From Datisca glomerata (taxonomy: Eukaryota; Streptophyta; Magnoliopsida; Cucurbitales; Datiscaceae): DNA of 64,000 bases. The DNA lies in contig QANY01002976.1 of NCBI GenBank assembly GCA_003255025.1, forward strand, positions 1,795,615 to 1,859,614. Reading direction: 5' to 3'. The position numbers and the translations under genes are program-made. The notes below the pieces were generated by a model, which was not told the DNA's origin, did no database searches, and saw only the letters and a list, made by a program, of their open reading frames with translations. Positions 49,601-60,782 of this stretch are shown here, piece after piece (positions within the stretch are counted from its first letter, which is position 1; the number at the start of each line of letters is the position of its first letter).

Positions 49601-49727
49601 ATAAACACACTTTAATTAATAGAAAAAATTTCATTCATTCATTATATTCAGTACTATAAAATGTCTGAGAAATAATTAAATTCTCATAAATAGTTATTGC
49701 ATCCTACTTTATGGAATAATTCCAACA
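46606..49727 (-). repeat. Copia 2 3' LTR, interrupted by a hAT element
   Basis: In element sense it starts TGTTGGAATTATTCC (49,727) and ends CGATCGAACG (46,606). Without the hAT insertion and one target duplication it is about 1.87 kb, close to the copia 1 LTR. Confidence 0.85.
47429..48671. mobile_element. Non-autonomous hAT element, 1,243 bp
   Basis: Flanked by the exact 8-bp target duplication TCTAACTG (47,421-47,428 and 48,672-48,679). Ends TAGTGGGTGTAAGTGG and GCTCACACGCC are roughly inverted. Sub-terminal GGTTCGG/CCGAACC motifs are present. A related LTR at about 56,490-56,520 lacks the insertion and has one target copy (CCAACTA context). An 8-bp duplication is the hallmark of the hAT superfamily. 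It has no transposase; short ORFs inside are not credible genes. Confidence 0.85.
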
Positions 49728-49740
49728 ATCTCCGATTGGA

Positions 49741-52460
49741 CTAACGTATGCGTGTACAATCTTGTATCCCCATGCCCTCCAGATGACCATAAAATACTTT
49801 ACTGCTTAAAGTCTTCATGAATGGATCTTCCAGGTTGTTGACCGTCGATATATGTGTAACTACAACATCTACACCCTGAACAATCTCTCTTATCAGGTGA
49901 TATTTATGTTGCATGTGTTTGGATCTTTTGTGGCTCCTTAGTTCCTTCGAGTTTACTACGGCCCCATTGTTATCATAATAAACTGTCATGGTCTTGTCAG
50001 CATGCCCTCCAGATGACCAAAAAAGCATCCACATGCCCTCCATATAACCAGCAAAGCATCCACATGCCCTCCAGATGACCAACAAAGCAACATCATGCCC
50101 TTCAGATGACCAGCAAAGCATCGTATACATGATACTTCCTACAACTGAAGTATAGGGAATATTTCTCACGTCTTCCACTTCTTAAGGAGTATTGGGAGAT
50201 TGCTCTTTGGAGAGGCTGACTCCATGCCTGAAAGGAAGATATCCCTTCTTGGAGTCTTGTATACTGAAGCGATCCATCACCTTATCAATATAAGATGATT
50301 GAGACAGCTCCAATTGTTTGTTCTTTTGATCCTGAAAGTTCTGAATACCTAGGACAAAAGCAACTTCTTCAAGATCATTCATATCAAATTACTTTGCAAG
50401 CCAAATTTAAAAATCAGGTAATTTTCCTACATTATTTCTAATGAGTAAAATATCATCTACGCACAAGAGTAGGAAAACTACTTTCCCTTTATGTATCAGC
50501 TTATACATACAGGGTTCGTCCACTAAGTGTTCAAAACCAAAGTTCTTGATAGTTTCGTTGAATCAAATATTCCACGACTGTGATGCTTGCTTAAGTCTAT
50601 AAATGGACTTCAACAGTTCACAAATCTTGTCCCCTTGGCCACATAAATGCGCTCTTCAAGATTACCATTAAGAAAACCAAACTTAACATCCATCTGCCAG
50701 ATTTCATAATTGAGGACAACAACAATCGACAAGAGAATTCAAATGGATTTAAGCATAGCTACCGACTAGAAGGTATCCCAATAGTCTATACCATCCTTTT
50801 GAGTGAAGCATTTCGCCACTAGCCTCGCTTTGAATGTCTCCATATTCTCAATTGGACCTCTCTTTTTCTTATAGATCCATTTACACCCTACAGATTTTAC
50901 CCCTTCAAGAGGATCTACAAGTTTCCAAACTCCATTCGTCGAATGTATCTCAACATTCATGACATCTTGTGTATATTTACTTCAGGATTAGCCATGGCCT
51001 ATGAGTAGGAAACAAGTTCATCATGATCCTTATCTGAGAATGATGTTAAGGCATCTCCATTAAACATATACCTGTCAGGTTGTCTCACAACCCTCCCACT
51101 ATGTCGAGGCTCTATAAGCTCTCACCCCAGCTGTGGTTCTTCCATTATTGAATAGGAAACGGTTCCTGATTTGGGAGTCAGTGTCCTCCCACTCAATAAT
51201 TCCTCTGGTACATGAGTGCTTCTCAGCTTCATAGTTCTTATGTAGTCTTCTTCGAGAAAACGTGCATTCATGCTAACGAATGTTTTCTTGTCAGCCGGAC
51301 TACACCTCCGTTCCTTTGGGATATCCTATAAACATGCATAAATATGATCGACTGGCCAAATTGCCCGTTTTCTATTCAGAACATGTGTTAAACACCCCCA
51401 TATTCCAAAGTGGTTAACGGATGATTTTCGTTCATTCCATCTTTCATATGGCATGCTAGGCACCATCTTTGACGGAACTTAGGTTAGAATGTATGTTGTT
51501 ATTTCCAAGGCATATCCTCAGAATGAATCTGAGAGGGATGAGTAACTCATAATTGATCTAACCGTATCCATCGGAATTTGATTTATTCTCTCTGACATGC
51601 CATTCTGTTCTAAAGTGCCAGTTGCAGTAAACTGAGAAAGAATACATTCTTCCTTAAGAAAGTTTTCGAACTCTCCTAGCAAGTACTCTCCACCATGATC
51701 AGATCGTAGCATTTTGATTTGTTTTTCTAATTGTTTTTCAACCATAACCTTGTATTTTTTGAACAATTCAAAGGTTCAAGACTTTTGCTGTACTAGATAA
51801 ACAAGTCTAAAACTTGAGTAGTCATCAGTGAAGGTTACAAAGTATTCATAACCTCCTTTTTCTTGGATATTCAATGGCACATATATATCACCATGTACAA
51901 GTTTGAGGCATTGAGTGGATCTTTTACCCTTCGCTGAAAAGGATCTCTTGGTCATTTTACATTCTGTACAGATTCACACGTAGGTAGTTATCCTACACTT
52001 AAACTTTGCAATGGACCATCCTTTACAAGTCTTTTAATCTTGTCCAGGCTAATGTGGCCAAGATGTAAGTGCCACAAATAGGTTAGATCGGTTTAGTCAG
52101 ATTTCAACCTTAGTTTTATGTAAAACAGTTTATTCATCAAGTTTGCAGTAGTAATTAAGCAGTCATTTCTAAAAATATCAATATTTTTATCAATGAAATT
52201 CAAATTGCATCATTGCTCAATTAAACTAGCTACTGAAATAAGGCTCTTCCCAAAAATTGGGATATAATAAACATCACGTCAAACCATAAAAATATTATCA
52301 AATGACAAATTAATAGTTCTCATAGATATGACTGATACTAGTACTCGATTTCCCCAACGGAAGCTGAACTCGCGGGGAACAACAATATGGTTAGTGGCTG
52401 CAGACTCTACGATCCACGAAAAAGTAGAGTCAGCCACATAACAGGCCTCAATAATAAGTA
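49741..52460 (-). pseudogene. Copia 2 pol, broken
   Basis: Minus strand: protease region (STFSWIVESAATNHIVVPRE, about 52,430, with the catalytic DSG-type site altered); integrase (QIKMLRSDHGGEYLLGEFEN, about 51,700); RT (GVWKLVDPLEGVKSVGCKWI with YKKKRG, about 50,900; LEEVAFVLGIQNFQDQKNKQ, about 50,370); and the RNase H end (YYDNNGAVVNSKELRSHKRS, STVNNLEDPFMKTLSS, 49,990-49,780). Between RT and RNase H the normal text is replaced by repeats (49,999-50,125). Stops are frequent. Confidence 0.82.
49999..50125 (-). repeat. About 34-bp repeats replacing part of copia 2 RNase H
   Basis: CATGCCCTCCAGATGACCA and close variants occur four times here and once more at about 49,772, in the normal RNase H end, from which the unit appears to derive. 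Confidence 0.8.
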
Positions 52461-53285
52461 CTAAGATCTCAACTCCTTGGGATAGTCTGGGCAGTTGCGT
52501 TTCCAATGCCTAGCGGCTTCACAATGATGATACTTGTCTTTCGACTTGTCTACTTTTGCAGTGCCCTTACCTTTCGTAGCTTTTGAGTGCTGCTTCTTAG
52601 CCTTCTTCAAACATCTCTTATGTTTCTTTTTGGCACCAAATGTGGAAAACTTTCTTTTAGTAAAGTTTGTCTCTCCAGTCTTCCTCTTGCCCTTCAGAAA
52701 CAGGGTCTCAGCAGCTTGCAGTTCCTTCATTAACATAGGAAGTGAGTACCTCAACTTATTCACCGAATAATTAAGTTTGAATTTCTCAAAAGTGTTAGAC
52801 AGAGTCTCAAGGATCATATTAACTTGTGTCTCGCCATTTACCTCAGCACTCATGATCCTCATCTCATTCAGATAACTAATGATCATCATATGTTCTCTGA
52901 CAAGAGTTTCATGTTTCATCCTGCAATTCATGAAGTTTCGCACAACATCATGTTTGGTTTGTCGACGCTGATCTCTAACATTTTGGTGATGTTCAACATC
53001 ATATCAGTGAAAATTTCCTTATTCTGATGTTGTTGTTGCAACACATTACTAGCATAAGCCAAGATGTAACATCTGGTGATCTCATCAGAACGCAGCCAAG
53101 AACCATAAGCATCATTTTCCTCTTGAGTTGATACAGTAATAGACTCAAGGGGACAAGGGGTGGTGAGCAAGAACTTGTGTTTTTCCTACCGTCAGCACGA
53201 TATCAAGATTAAGTTTTCAATCCACGTAATTTTCACCAGTAAGTTTGTTCACGTTTAAGATAGTCGAGAGAGGAGATAGTGACAT
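52461..53285 (-). pseudogene. Copia 2 gag with zinc knuckle, broken
   Basis: Starts ATG at 53,285. Contains MRNFMNCRMKHETLVREHMM, ILETLSNTFEKFKLNYSVNK and RYSLPMLMKELQAAE; a Lys-rich segment; then the knuckle with YHHCEAARHWKRNCPDYPK, in which the first Cys of CCHC reads Tyr. A frameshift near 53,180 separates the N-terminus. Confidence 0.8.
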
Positions 53286-55127
53286 GATTACTGAATAGAA
53301 TAAATAAAATGGTATAAATAAATACTCAATCATTTAGGAAAGTATGATGCATGATGCAAATACTTAAATATTTAAAAATCTAATAAAAAATATTTCTTTC
53401 ATGATGTTACATCAACAATGATAGCTTGTCTTATCTAAGGACAACGTCCAAGCTACCTCATATCGCATCGAGACTCTTCTCGTTTGATTAACGCTTCTCA
53501 AGATGTCACTATATCTAGTTTGACCAATCACCAATGGTTTTGGTCACATTAGCCCCATTGAGGGATTCCAATGTGCTTCGGTCTAAGTGTTTAACCAACG
53601 CATCGATTTTAAAAGTTATCATGAACTAACACTCCGTCTAGGGACAGTCTTGCCTCACTACTTCTTTTACAAGATTTAGATTCTTAAGAAACTCGATGAC
53701 TCAAAGCGACACGATTTTCAAATTTCTCCCACTGAACAGAGGACTGCTAGGGAGACTCTAAACAATTCCTTGTGCTAGGATCAAGTTTGCGTTAGGAACC
53801 TTGGGAAACGTTTCAACATAAACGACCCTCCCATTTAGTTTTTGGAAAAATGGATTTTTCGTTGTTTTTTTCAAAAATTGAAACTCTTTATTAATATGGA
53901 AAAAACAAGTTATGAAAATTATAAACTTTTATAAAAATTAAATCCTGATTTAAAATTTGTAACTTTTAGAAAATTTGTATTGTATTTAAATTATAACCGA
54001 TTATAATTAAACTACAATGATACATTTACATGCTATATGACATTTTGATATTGGCATATCTCTATTTCTATATGACATATTATACGTTGATGCGAGATTA
54101 ATAATAAAATATCTATTCAAAATTAACCTTCATATTGGCTCATTTCTAGATACAACCTATAAAAGATTAATAAAAAAATTATAATATTAATTCAAATACT
54201 AGTCTTCATGACATCTATAATTATCTTCTCGTCCTTCATGAAGTTTCATCAAATTTTTGTACTCTTTACAATATTGTAGTCTCATTTTCAAAATTTTAAA
54301 TTTTGATCAAAACCCTTTAATTAAGGAAAACTATTTTCCTAATTAAATAATCCCTTAATTTTTTTTTTAAATTTAAAATACAAAAGATAAAAAGATAAAC
54401 AAATAATAATCTTTTAAATTCAAAAGATAAAATAGATAATTATCTTTTAAAATCAAATTTTAAAAGATAAAATGGATAATTATCCTTTTGAATTCAAAAT
54501 CCAAAAGATGAAAGGATAAAATAGATAATTAGCTTCTAAAATCAAATTTCAAAAGATAAAATGGATAAAATAGATAATTCTTTTAAATATCTGATATCAA
54601 ATTTGTTAAACTTTAATTTTTTATCCGTTTAAAATTCAAATTCAAAATTTTAAAGATAAAAGATGAGATTATGGTTTTTGTGAAATATCACAGGACTTCT
54701 CAAACTATAATTGTTATCGCTCAGAGTTTCACAAACCCTACTCACCACGCAAGCCACTACAGCAGACAACAAGAGGCGGCACGACACGACGGCGGGTGGC
54801 AGTGATTGGCGATGGCAACGGCGGTGGCGGTGATGACGGCGATGACGACAGTTTTGACGGTGACTTTTCGAGGCGGCGGCGGATTACATGGAATTTTAAA
54901 AAAATATAACTTTTGCAAGAAATAAATTACATAAAATCATATGCATCAATTTCGGCGTACATCCATTTTATGATTGAAAAACAAAATGCCTAGAGCCAAT
55001 AGATCAGGATCCATTCATAAAACATATTCAAAATAATTTTGAATATACCATACAAAAATATGTCAATCTCATAACATCCAACGTTACATATGTTTAATCA
55101 CAGAATATGCCTAATCAAGAAATAATG
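53286..55127 (-). other. Copia 2 leader region
   Basis: Non-coding leader between PBS and gag, parallel to 39,321-41,106 of copia 1. It holds the AT-rich AAAAGATAATTATC-type repeats (about 54,390-54,650) and a GGCGGTGGCGGTGATGACGG-type simple repeat (about 54,770-54,890). Confidence 0.7.
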
Positions 55128-55141
55128 GCTCTGATACCGAC
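55128..55141 (-). other. Copia 2 primer-binding site
   Basis: GTCGGTATCAGAG on the minus strand directly follows the LTR end (ATCAAACA), matching the initiator-Met tRNA type site. Confidence 0.75.
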
Positions 55142-55370
55142 TGTTTGATCGAGTTTTAAATTTGAGAAAAAAATCATTGAATCACGAATGGTTAGTGGGT
55201 AGAATATAAAAAAAATCTTATCAACAAATTTAATCATATTAAATACTAAAACCATACAAACGATTATGCATATTAAGTTAAACGTATTCAAATGAGGTAG
55301 AAATGATTTATACCTTTTCGTTGTATTGTAGACTTTCTAAATTGGTGGAATCCTTATTGAATGCTTCGCG
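55142..55370 (-). repeat. Copia 2 5' LTR, inner piece (minus sense)
   Basis: Matches the last about 230 bp of the LTR in reverse complement and stops abruptly at ATGCTTCGCG, where the LTR should continue TTCTTCGATCTTC. Confidence 0.85.
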
Positions 55371-55880
55371 ACAAGACTTTATTCAATTGGTTGCATGGAA
55401 CTTTCCTCGGAAATTGCATTTTGTCTTTGCTTTGCATCGTCTTATCTTCCTAAGGGAAGATCTTATCGCGACACGTGCGCGTGTAGGACTCTTCTTTCAT
55501 TCCTCATGCGCGTCGTTTCACTTACCGTATTTTTAGGCCATTGGTTTCTTTTTCTCCAACTGTCGCGTTGTCATTGGCTTGCCCTTTAGGTAGATGGGAC
55601 GTTACGTCTCTTCCTTTTTTCAGAACTAGTGTCTTTTCACCTTCAAATTTATTAAATGTTTTGAATTTGACTTTGGCGTCCATAGCCTATATCAAGTAGT
55701 AGTCTTCTTCATTTTTTTCTTTCTACAAACATCCATATCTTCTGTAAGTTTTCCTTCTTCCCTTCTTCGTCTTTGTTGTTTCTCTTCTTCTTACTTTTCT
55801 GCTCAATTTTCTCTTTCCCTGGTAGTCATGGAGGAGCATACATTTAAAGATACTATTCCCATAGTTAGAAGTAGGAATGA
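55371..55880 (+). other. 510-bp segment, probable 5' UTR and start of the Tat accessory ORF, inverted
   Basis: Not LTR sequence. A pyrimidine-rich leader is followed by an ATG at about 55,829 (MEEHTFKDTIPIVRSR), then LTR homology begins at GGTGACTACGAAG. Its orientation is opposite to the accessory ORF at 46.5 kb, as expected if it moved with an inversion. Assignment to that ORF is an inference from context. Confidence 0.4.
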
Positions 55881-57066
55881 AAAAGGTGACTACGAAGCTT
55901 GACTTAGTTACTTGTGGTCTTTGATATGCCAAAAGAGTGAGTTCAAATTTCTGGACAATACCTCGGCTATTGAAATTGTAATTCAACTATGTTAGAGTTG
56001 CGTGATTCACAGATATGAAAATTCGTAGTTGGATTGCGAAAGCAACAATATCACCTTATGCTTTATTGATGCGTATGTGAATAAATTAACTTAGTCAAGT
56101 ATTAAATAAAATGAGTCATTGAATAAGACTTGTGAATTATGCGAGACAATTCACTGTTATGTCTTTCTTATTCACAGTCAATAAAAGAGTTAAAGAAATA
56201 ATAACAAGTGGGGTAAAATGGTAATTTTACATATCTCTCTTGTTACTGATATTCACGAAGGGTAATATGTTAATATTCTAGGGACCGCAAAATAAAAGTA
56301 TTTATTTGCACCAAGAGAAAATGTAGCGCGCATGAATCTAGAGCTGATTCGATATCGAACCTATACTAGAGTCGTACGATGTTAGGATTAAATAGGTCGA
56401 GAATTTATGGAGATCAATTCATCGGGTATTTGAATCTTATAGTTTTATTCATGTGTGTTCATTATGTCTTAGGAGTAGCTCACGAGGATAGGAATAGAAG
56501 AAACAACATTAGTTGGATCAAAATATGTTTTGAGCCAAAGTGTATGTCATGAGCTCATATGTGATCAATGTTGTCACTTTATTAATGAAAAAAATTAATT
56601 GATGTTTAATTAATTAATTTATTAGTTTTTAATTATCAGATAATTAGTAAATTGGAATAAAAATAATTAATTAATTGATGGAGATCAAATTAAATTTATA
56701 AATTTAGATTGATAAATTTGAACATAACATTGACTCTAGGGAGATATGCAATTTTCAACAATTGTAAAGAATAAGATGGTGAATTTCATAAATTACACAT
56801 ATATGGGAGTGTATGTGAAAATTTTAAAATTATTATATAAGGGATGACATTAGGGTTGCCTCTCTAATCTAAGTGTGTTGACACAACCTTAATCAGATGA
56901 GCAGAAAAAGGTTTCTCTCTCCCCTCCTAGTGCTTGTCGTCGAAATCATCAGAGGAAGAGAAAAAAAATGATTTTTCTTCTTCTGTTATTTTGAGAGCTC
57001 ACACTCAGTTTCTAACAACGTCTTTGCAAGATATAAATCTGAATCCAACGAGTGGTTGTTGGTGCG
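55881..57066 (+). repeat. Copia 2 5' LTR, outer piece (plus sense)
   Basis: Matches LTR positions from about 450 to about 1,620 in plus orientation and ends at GGTTGTTGGTGCGA. Together with 55,142-55,370 it makes one LTR lacking about 38 bp at the join and its first about 450 bp. Confidence 0.82.
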
Positions 57067-57351
57067 AAAAAATGAGGCAATGATGGTATGCCATTTCATT
57101 ATTTAAGAATGATAGCTTCTTTCCACAACAATTAATGTCTTGTAGGATAAAAGAAGTAAACGAACTAAAGATAAGCATTCCCTTAAAACTGGACACGTGC
57201 TGGGAACATTCATTGCGCTTCGACAAGCATCACCAAAGAGCAATGATAGGCAAATCAACAAGTAAAAAGTACCCATTGTGACGTGTACAGGGGGGCAACC
57301 AAAGGGCTCACAGAAAGAGGTAGAAAAGTGGAAACGAGTAACAAGGCTGAA

Positions 57352-58617
57352 ACATAGTAGTCAATTCTGTTTCGGTGGCCATTTTGATTTTCTGAAAAGT
57401 GAAACGTTTCGGATATTTTGGTATTTCAGTGCGCCGTTTCAGAAAAAAAAATATGTCATCTAAAATAATGATAAAATTTATTATATAATATAACTAAGAA
57501 AAAAACTGAATCACTAGATTATATCATGCAAATAATATATAATTACTATTAAAATTCATCAAAACATATTAATGACATTAATATTTAAAACATCTCCAGT
57601 ATTACCCTTTGGTACATTAGTAAGTCCAGATTTTATTAGATTGCATCAACGTGAAATTGCTTAGAACAAACGTAATTGGGCTAGATGTTATCTATATTTT
57701 CATTAATTTCCCTTTTTTTTATCTCTTTTGATTTTTCATTTTATTCTAAATATAATCTAATGAGTTGTGCTGATCATATGATGAGAAATTGTTAGCCCAA
57801 GACCCTTGCGAAAATATATTACGATATTAGGACCACAATCAGTTTTTTAAAGATCCTTAGATTTTTCTCTAAGCTAAAAGACTAATTTGCCCATTCTCTT
57901 AAATTTGAGCTATTTCCCCAATCCAGTGCCAAATGAACCCACTTCCTAGTGTGAAACTCATCTCCTTCGCTTCAATTGCTGACCTCGGGCAACTGGCTAT
58001 GAGGAGTAGGGCTCGTCGTGATTTTTGGGGATGAGTTCAAGCTGGCGCTCTTGTCTTTGCTCCGCCACTGACCTGAGCTTCTACCGCTGACCCGAGCTTC
58101 TACCGCTGACCCGAGCTTCTGCCGTTGACCCGAGCTTTACCATAAGGTGTGTTGTCATCCCTACGATGAATATCACTTGTGAAATTTCAAGAATTTAAGT
58201 CTCCTTCCTCAGGACTTCTACCCGAGCTTTTATTGTTATTTGCTCAATCATTGCGGTGTTTCAGAAATTTCTATCTGCCTATCCCAACTGGAGACCATTA
58301 GGTTGAAGGAGATGAAGGATTTTGAAGGGGAAAGGGAGAGAGAAAGAGATGGCGACTCTTGAGGAAGTCTCAGAGAAAGAACAAGTTCCTTTTCTCCTTC
58401 CCTGGCCTTATCGCCCCTATCGGTGGTGGTAAGATCGGCGAACTCAAGGATTTGAGCACCAAGAACCCCATTCTCTACCTCGATCTCCAAACAAAACCCA
58501 TAGAGAGGGTTCTGGACATTCTTATGTTTCGCTTATTCCGGCAGAAGCACACCGGAAAACTGGCCGGAAACAAACAACCCCCTTGGCCGGAACGGAACAG
58601 GAATGTCAACAATTGAC
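57352..58617. mobile_element. Insertion in the Tat 3' LTR carrying a gene fragment
   Basis: Identified by comparison with the intact 5' LTR: AACAAGGCT is followed by AAAGTCGCGAG there, but is split here by 1.27 kb. Ends share AGTCAATT in inverted orientation (TAGTCAATTCTGTTTCGG at the left; the right end is CAATTGACTGA preceded by GGCCGGAACGGAACAGGAAT). A 19-bp tandem repeat (TGACCCGAGCTTCTACCGC, 3.5 copies) lies at 58,069-58,138. No transposase. The superfamily was not determined and no clean target duplication was seen. Confidence 0.7.
58353..58490 (+). pseudogene. Captured fragment resembling RHL1 (DNA topoisomerase VI-associated protein)
   Basis: LRKSQRKNKFLFSFPGLIAP then GGGKIGELKDLSTKNPILYL matches, from memory, the conserved start of plant RHL1 (ROOT HAIRLESS 1), a nuclear protein needed for endoreduplication. 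Only about 45 codons remain; the following text (DLQTKPIERVL) is unrelated and no start codon is in frame. It is probably a captured exon piece, not a gene. Confidence 0.65.
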
Positions 58618-59348
58618 TGAGTCGCGAGACACCAATAAATAAATGGAAAGGATCAGCGCTTCAAAAACGGGGACCAGCATCTCAGGAACGAGAAAGAACA
58701 TCAAGACAAGAAAGAGCATTAGAATGGGAAAATGTGACTAGTTAACGGAAACTGACAGACAAGGCACCTACAACTTCAAGAAAAGAAAAAGGAGTCTGCG
58801 ACTGGAGAATTATCTTGACGGGCGAGGCACTCACTGAACTGTGCAAGAACGGGAAGAGGAAGATCAGTAGAAGAACGGGAACATATGAAAAGGATCTGGA
58901 ATGACAGTCAGGTGAAATGATCGATTAAGTAGCTGAATGACTCGGACAAGACAAGATGACAGGCCACCAAGTAGCCACAATTGACTGGCTCGAACCACAA
59001 GAAATCACCAAGTGACTATGATTGATTGATGGCTGAATGAGACAGATAGAAGTGACAAGTAAGGAAGGGAAAGAGGGTCATACTTGGCAGGAACATCCCC
59101 TCCCTTTTATTATTATTTTAATCAATTTATGTAAATTAGGAAGTTTATATAAGGCCAGTGTACTAAGTGAAACATGAGCATCCAATACAACCTAAGCAAA
59201 TAGAACTCGGAGTATTTATTCCTTACATTCTCTTGTTCTAAAGCTCTCTTTCTCCCTCAATAATACTCATATAAGTCAACATTTATCAATACTTTTTTCT
59301 TTGATCCCTGATTAGTGGAAAAAATCATTTACATAACCTATAAATGAT

Positions 59349-60343
59349 TGTTGGACATGAGGGTTGACGACTTTAAAGTTGACTACTCGCAAATCGTAAC
59401 TCTTACGGCGTATCAGGAGTGTCTCCACCAAGGACGTACCATGGAGTGCCGCCAAGGAGGTGCACCCTATGGGGTGCCGCCACTAAGGTGCCGCCATTGA
59501 GGTAGTCATGGGAGCCGTCCCCATGGAAGCACCATAGGGTGTCACCTTTACGGTAGCACCATTGATGTCACCCCATGGGTGTACCATTGAGGTCCATTGA
59601 TCACCCTCCGTAATGCAACTGTTAGACACACCGCTACACTATCACAACGAGTCGTTACATCATAAACCACCAAGTCATGTGACAAAAACTTGGGTGGACG
59701 TATGGTTGCCTGGGAACGTTCAAGAGGCTATGAACTGGATGGATTAAGGGCAAGGCAACGTTGTACTGGACATGGGGACATACCTTCTCGGTACGACTAC
59801 TCTAGACATTGAGAGTGTACTACCCTCCCACCTTGGGGAGGGGTTTGGTTTGAGAGAACCTTTGTAAATGAGGCACTGGGTGAACACCTTCATCACACCT
59901 TACCAGCTAGGCATGTTCTCCCTAGATCATGGTCATTACACAAAGACTCACGTGGCGCCACTCGATCGGCTCATGTGTAATACTCCTCTTACTCACAGTT
60001 TAGGTGGCGCGATTTGATTGGCGAGCTTGCAACTAATCAAGTGATTAGTTGCAATGGTCCCCCCTCCTTTTGTTCACCTATAAAAGGAGGACTCCTCCTT
60101 CATTTGAGGGGATTGGAAATTTAGAGAGAGAAGCTCCCACTTTAGACAAAGAAGCTCACATTTCTATAGTGATAAACTCTCACTTCTAGAGAGAGAGTAA
60201 GGATTTGTCACCACCCTTGAGTTTCTAGAGTGCTCCTCCTTCACCTCTCGGCGTCCTCCCCAACGTTCTCAGGCGTTGTTCTGGTCACGAGCTAGGACTA
60301 GACCACTCCTGCACCTCACCCGCATGACACCCTTGCATCTACC
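59349..60343 (+). repeat. Probable 5' LTR of another retrotransposon
   Basis: The right end is set by the PBS at 60,346. TATA box TATAAAAG at 60,079-60,086. The left end TGTTGGACATGAGGG is a guess: it coincides with the point where MITE homology after the Tat element stops. GC content is higher than in the surroundings, with direct repeats around GGTGCCGCCA and ACCATTGAGGT (59,440-59,600). The second LTR lies beyond the window, so the limits cannot be confirmed. Confidence 0.5.
60079..60086 (+). promoter_or_regulatory. TATA box of the right-hand LTR
   Basis: TATAAAAG, followed by GAGGACTCCTCCTTC and GA-rich sequence about 35-60 bp downstream, where transcription could begin. Confidence 0.6.
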
Positions 60344-60345
60344 TT

Positions 60346-60360
60346 TGGCGACTCCACTGA
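60346..60360 (+). other. Primer-binding site of the right-hand retrotransposon
   Basis: TGGCGACTCCACTGA, a form common in plant gypsy elements (usually TGGCGACTCCACTGGGGA, as I recall). Confidence 0.6.
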
Positions 60361-60392
60361 GGAGTGGTTTCTCGCTCTAGCGAAGGACCACT

Positions 60393-60782
60393 ATGGTCGG
60401 ACGTTCAAAGGGAAGAGCAGCTATGTCGCACACGGAGGGAGATCGACACATACTCAACGACGAGCGTGGACGAGAAAAGGAGAACACTTCACGCGAGATG
60501 CAACCAAGCTCAGTTGTGCAGGTGCAAGAGCAAGCCGAAGCTATCTGGGAGTTTCAAGCTTCCAACGTTAAGATAAGGAGAGTCATTGATACATTAAACT
60601 CACACATTAGTGCTACCACATCACAACACCCAAATGACATCATCCTCCCCGTCATTGGACCTAAGAAATGTCGTCACCCAAGTCAAGCTTGCCCAACCCG
60701 CCACCTAAGAGCAACCTTCCATCACACTTGCGCGGACACGCTCCCGTTCGACCAAGTCAAGCTTGCCCAACCCGCCATCTAA
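60393..60782 (+). pseudogene. Start of the right-hand retrotransposon ORF
   Basis: Opens MVGRSKGRAAMSHTEGDRHI, then EQAEAIWEFQASNVKIRRVI with a short helix, then SQHPNDIILP, and runs into Pro/His-rich repeats with a stop at 60,782. Position after the PBS suggests a gag-type leader ORF; I recognise no gag domain. Confidence 0.4.

Larger units (their letters stand above)
46606..57066 (-). mobile_element. Ty1/copia retrotransposon 2, opposite orientation
   Basis: Same family as copia 1, on the minus strand. 3' LTR 46,606-49,727 (with a hAT insertion); pol and gag 49,741-53,285; leader up to 55,127; PBS 55,128-55,141; 5' LTR in two pieces, 55,142-55,370 (minus) and 55,881-57,066 (plus), separated by 510 bp of other DNA. 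The split is best explained by a local inversion. It keeps the zinc knuckle that copia 1 lost, but all ORFs have stops. No convincing target duplication was found. Confidence 0.8.
19965..59333 (+). mobile_element. Ty3/gypsy Tat-lineage LTR retrotransposon, 39 kb with nested insertions
   Basis: LTRs at 19,965-20,829 and 57,255-59,333 are related along their length (for example GTAACAAGGCT, AGTCGCGAGACACC, TTTGATCCCTGATTAGT), and both end TTTACA. The target duplication TAACC lies at 19,960-19,964 and 59,334-59,338. Coding order on the plus strand is gag, protease, reverse transcriptase, RNase H plus a second archaeal-type RNase H, integrase. The dual RNase H and the accessory antisense ORF before the 3' LTR are known traits of the Tat lineage. 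Without its insertions the element would be roughly 9-10 kb by my estimate. Many stops make it inactive. Confidence 0.85.
57255..59333 (+). repeat. Tat element 3' LTR, interrupted
   Basis: Begins TCAACAAGTAAAAAGTACCC and ends AAATCATTTACA before TAACC. An insertion at about 57,352-58,617 divides it; without that it is about 813 bp, against 865 bp for the 5' LTR. Confidence 0.82.

Noticed and set aside
46601..55880. CATCG (46,601-46,605) and CGAAG (about 55,880) as a target duplication for copia 2
   Set aside because: ACGAAG turned out to be part of the LTR (its own 3' LTR reads GAATACGAAGCTTG), so the match is accidental.
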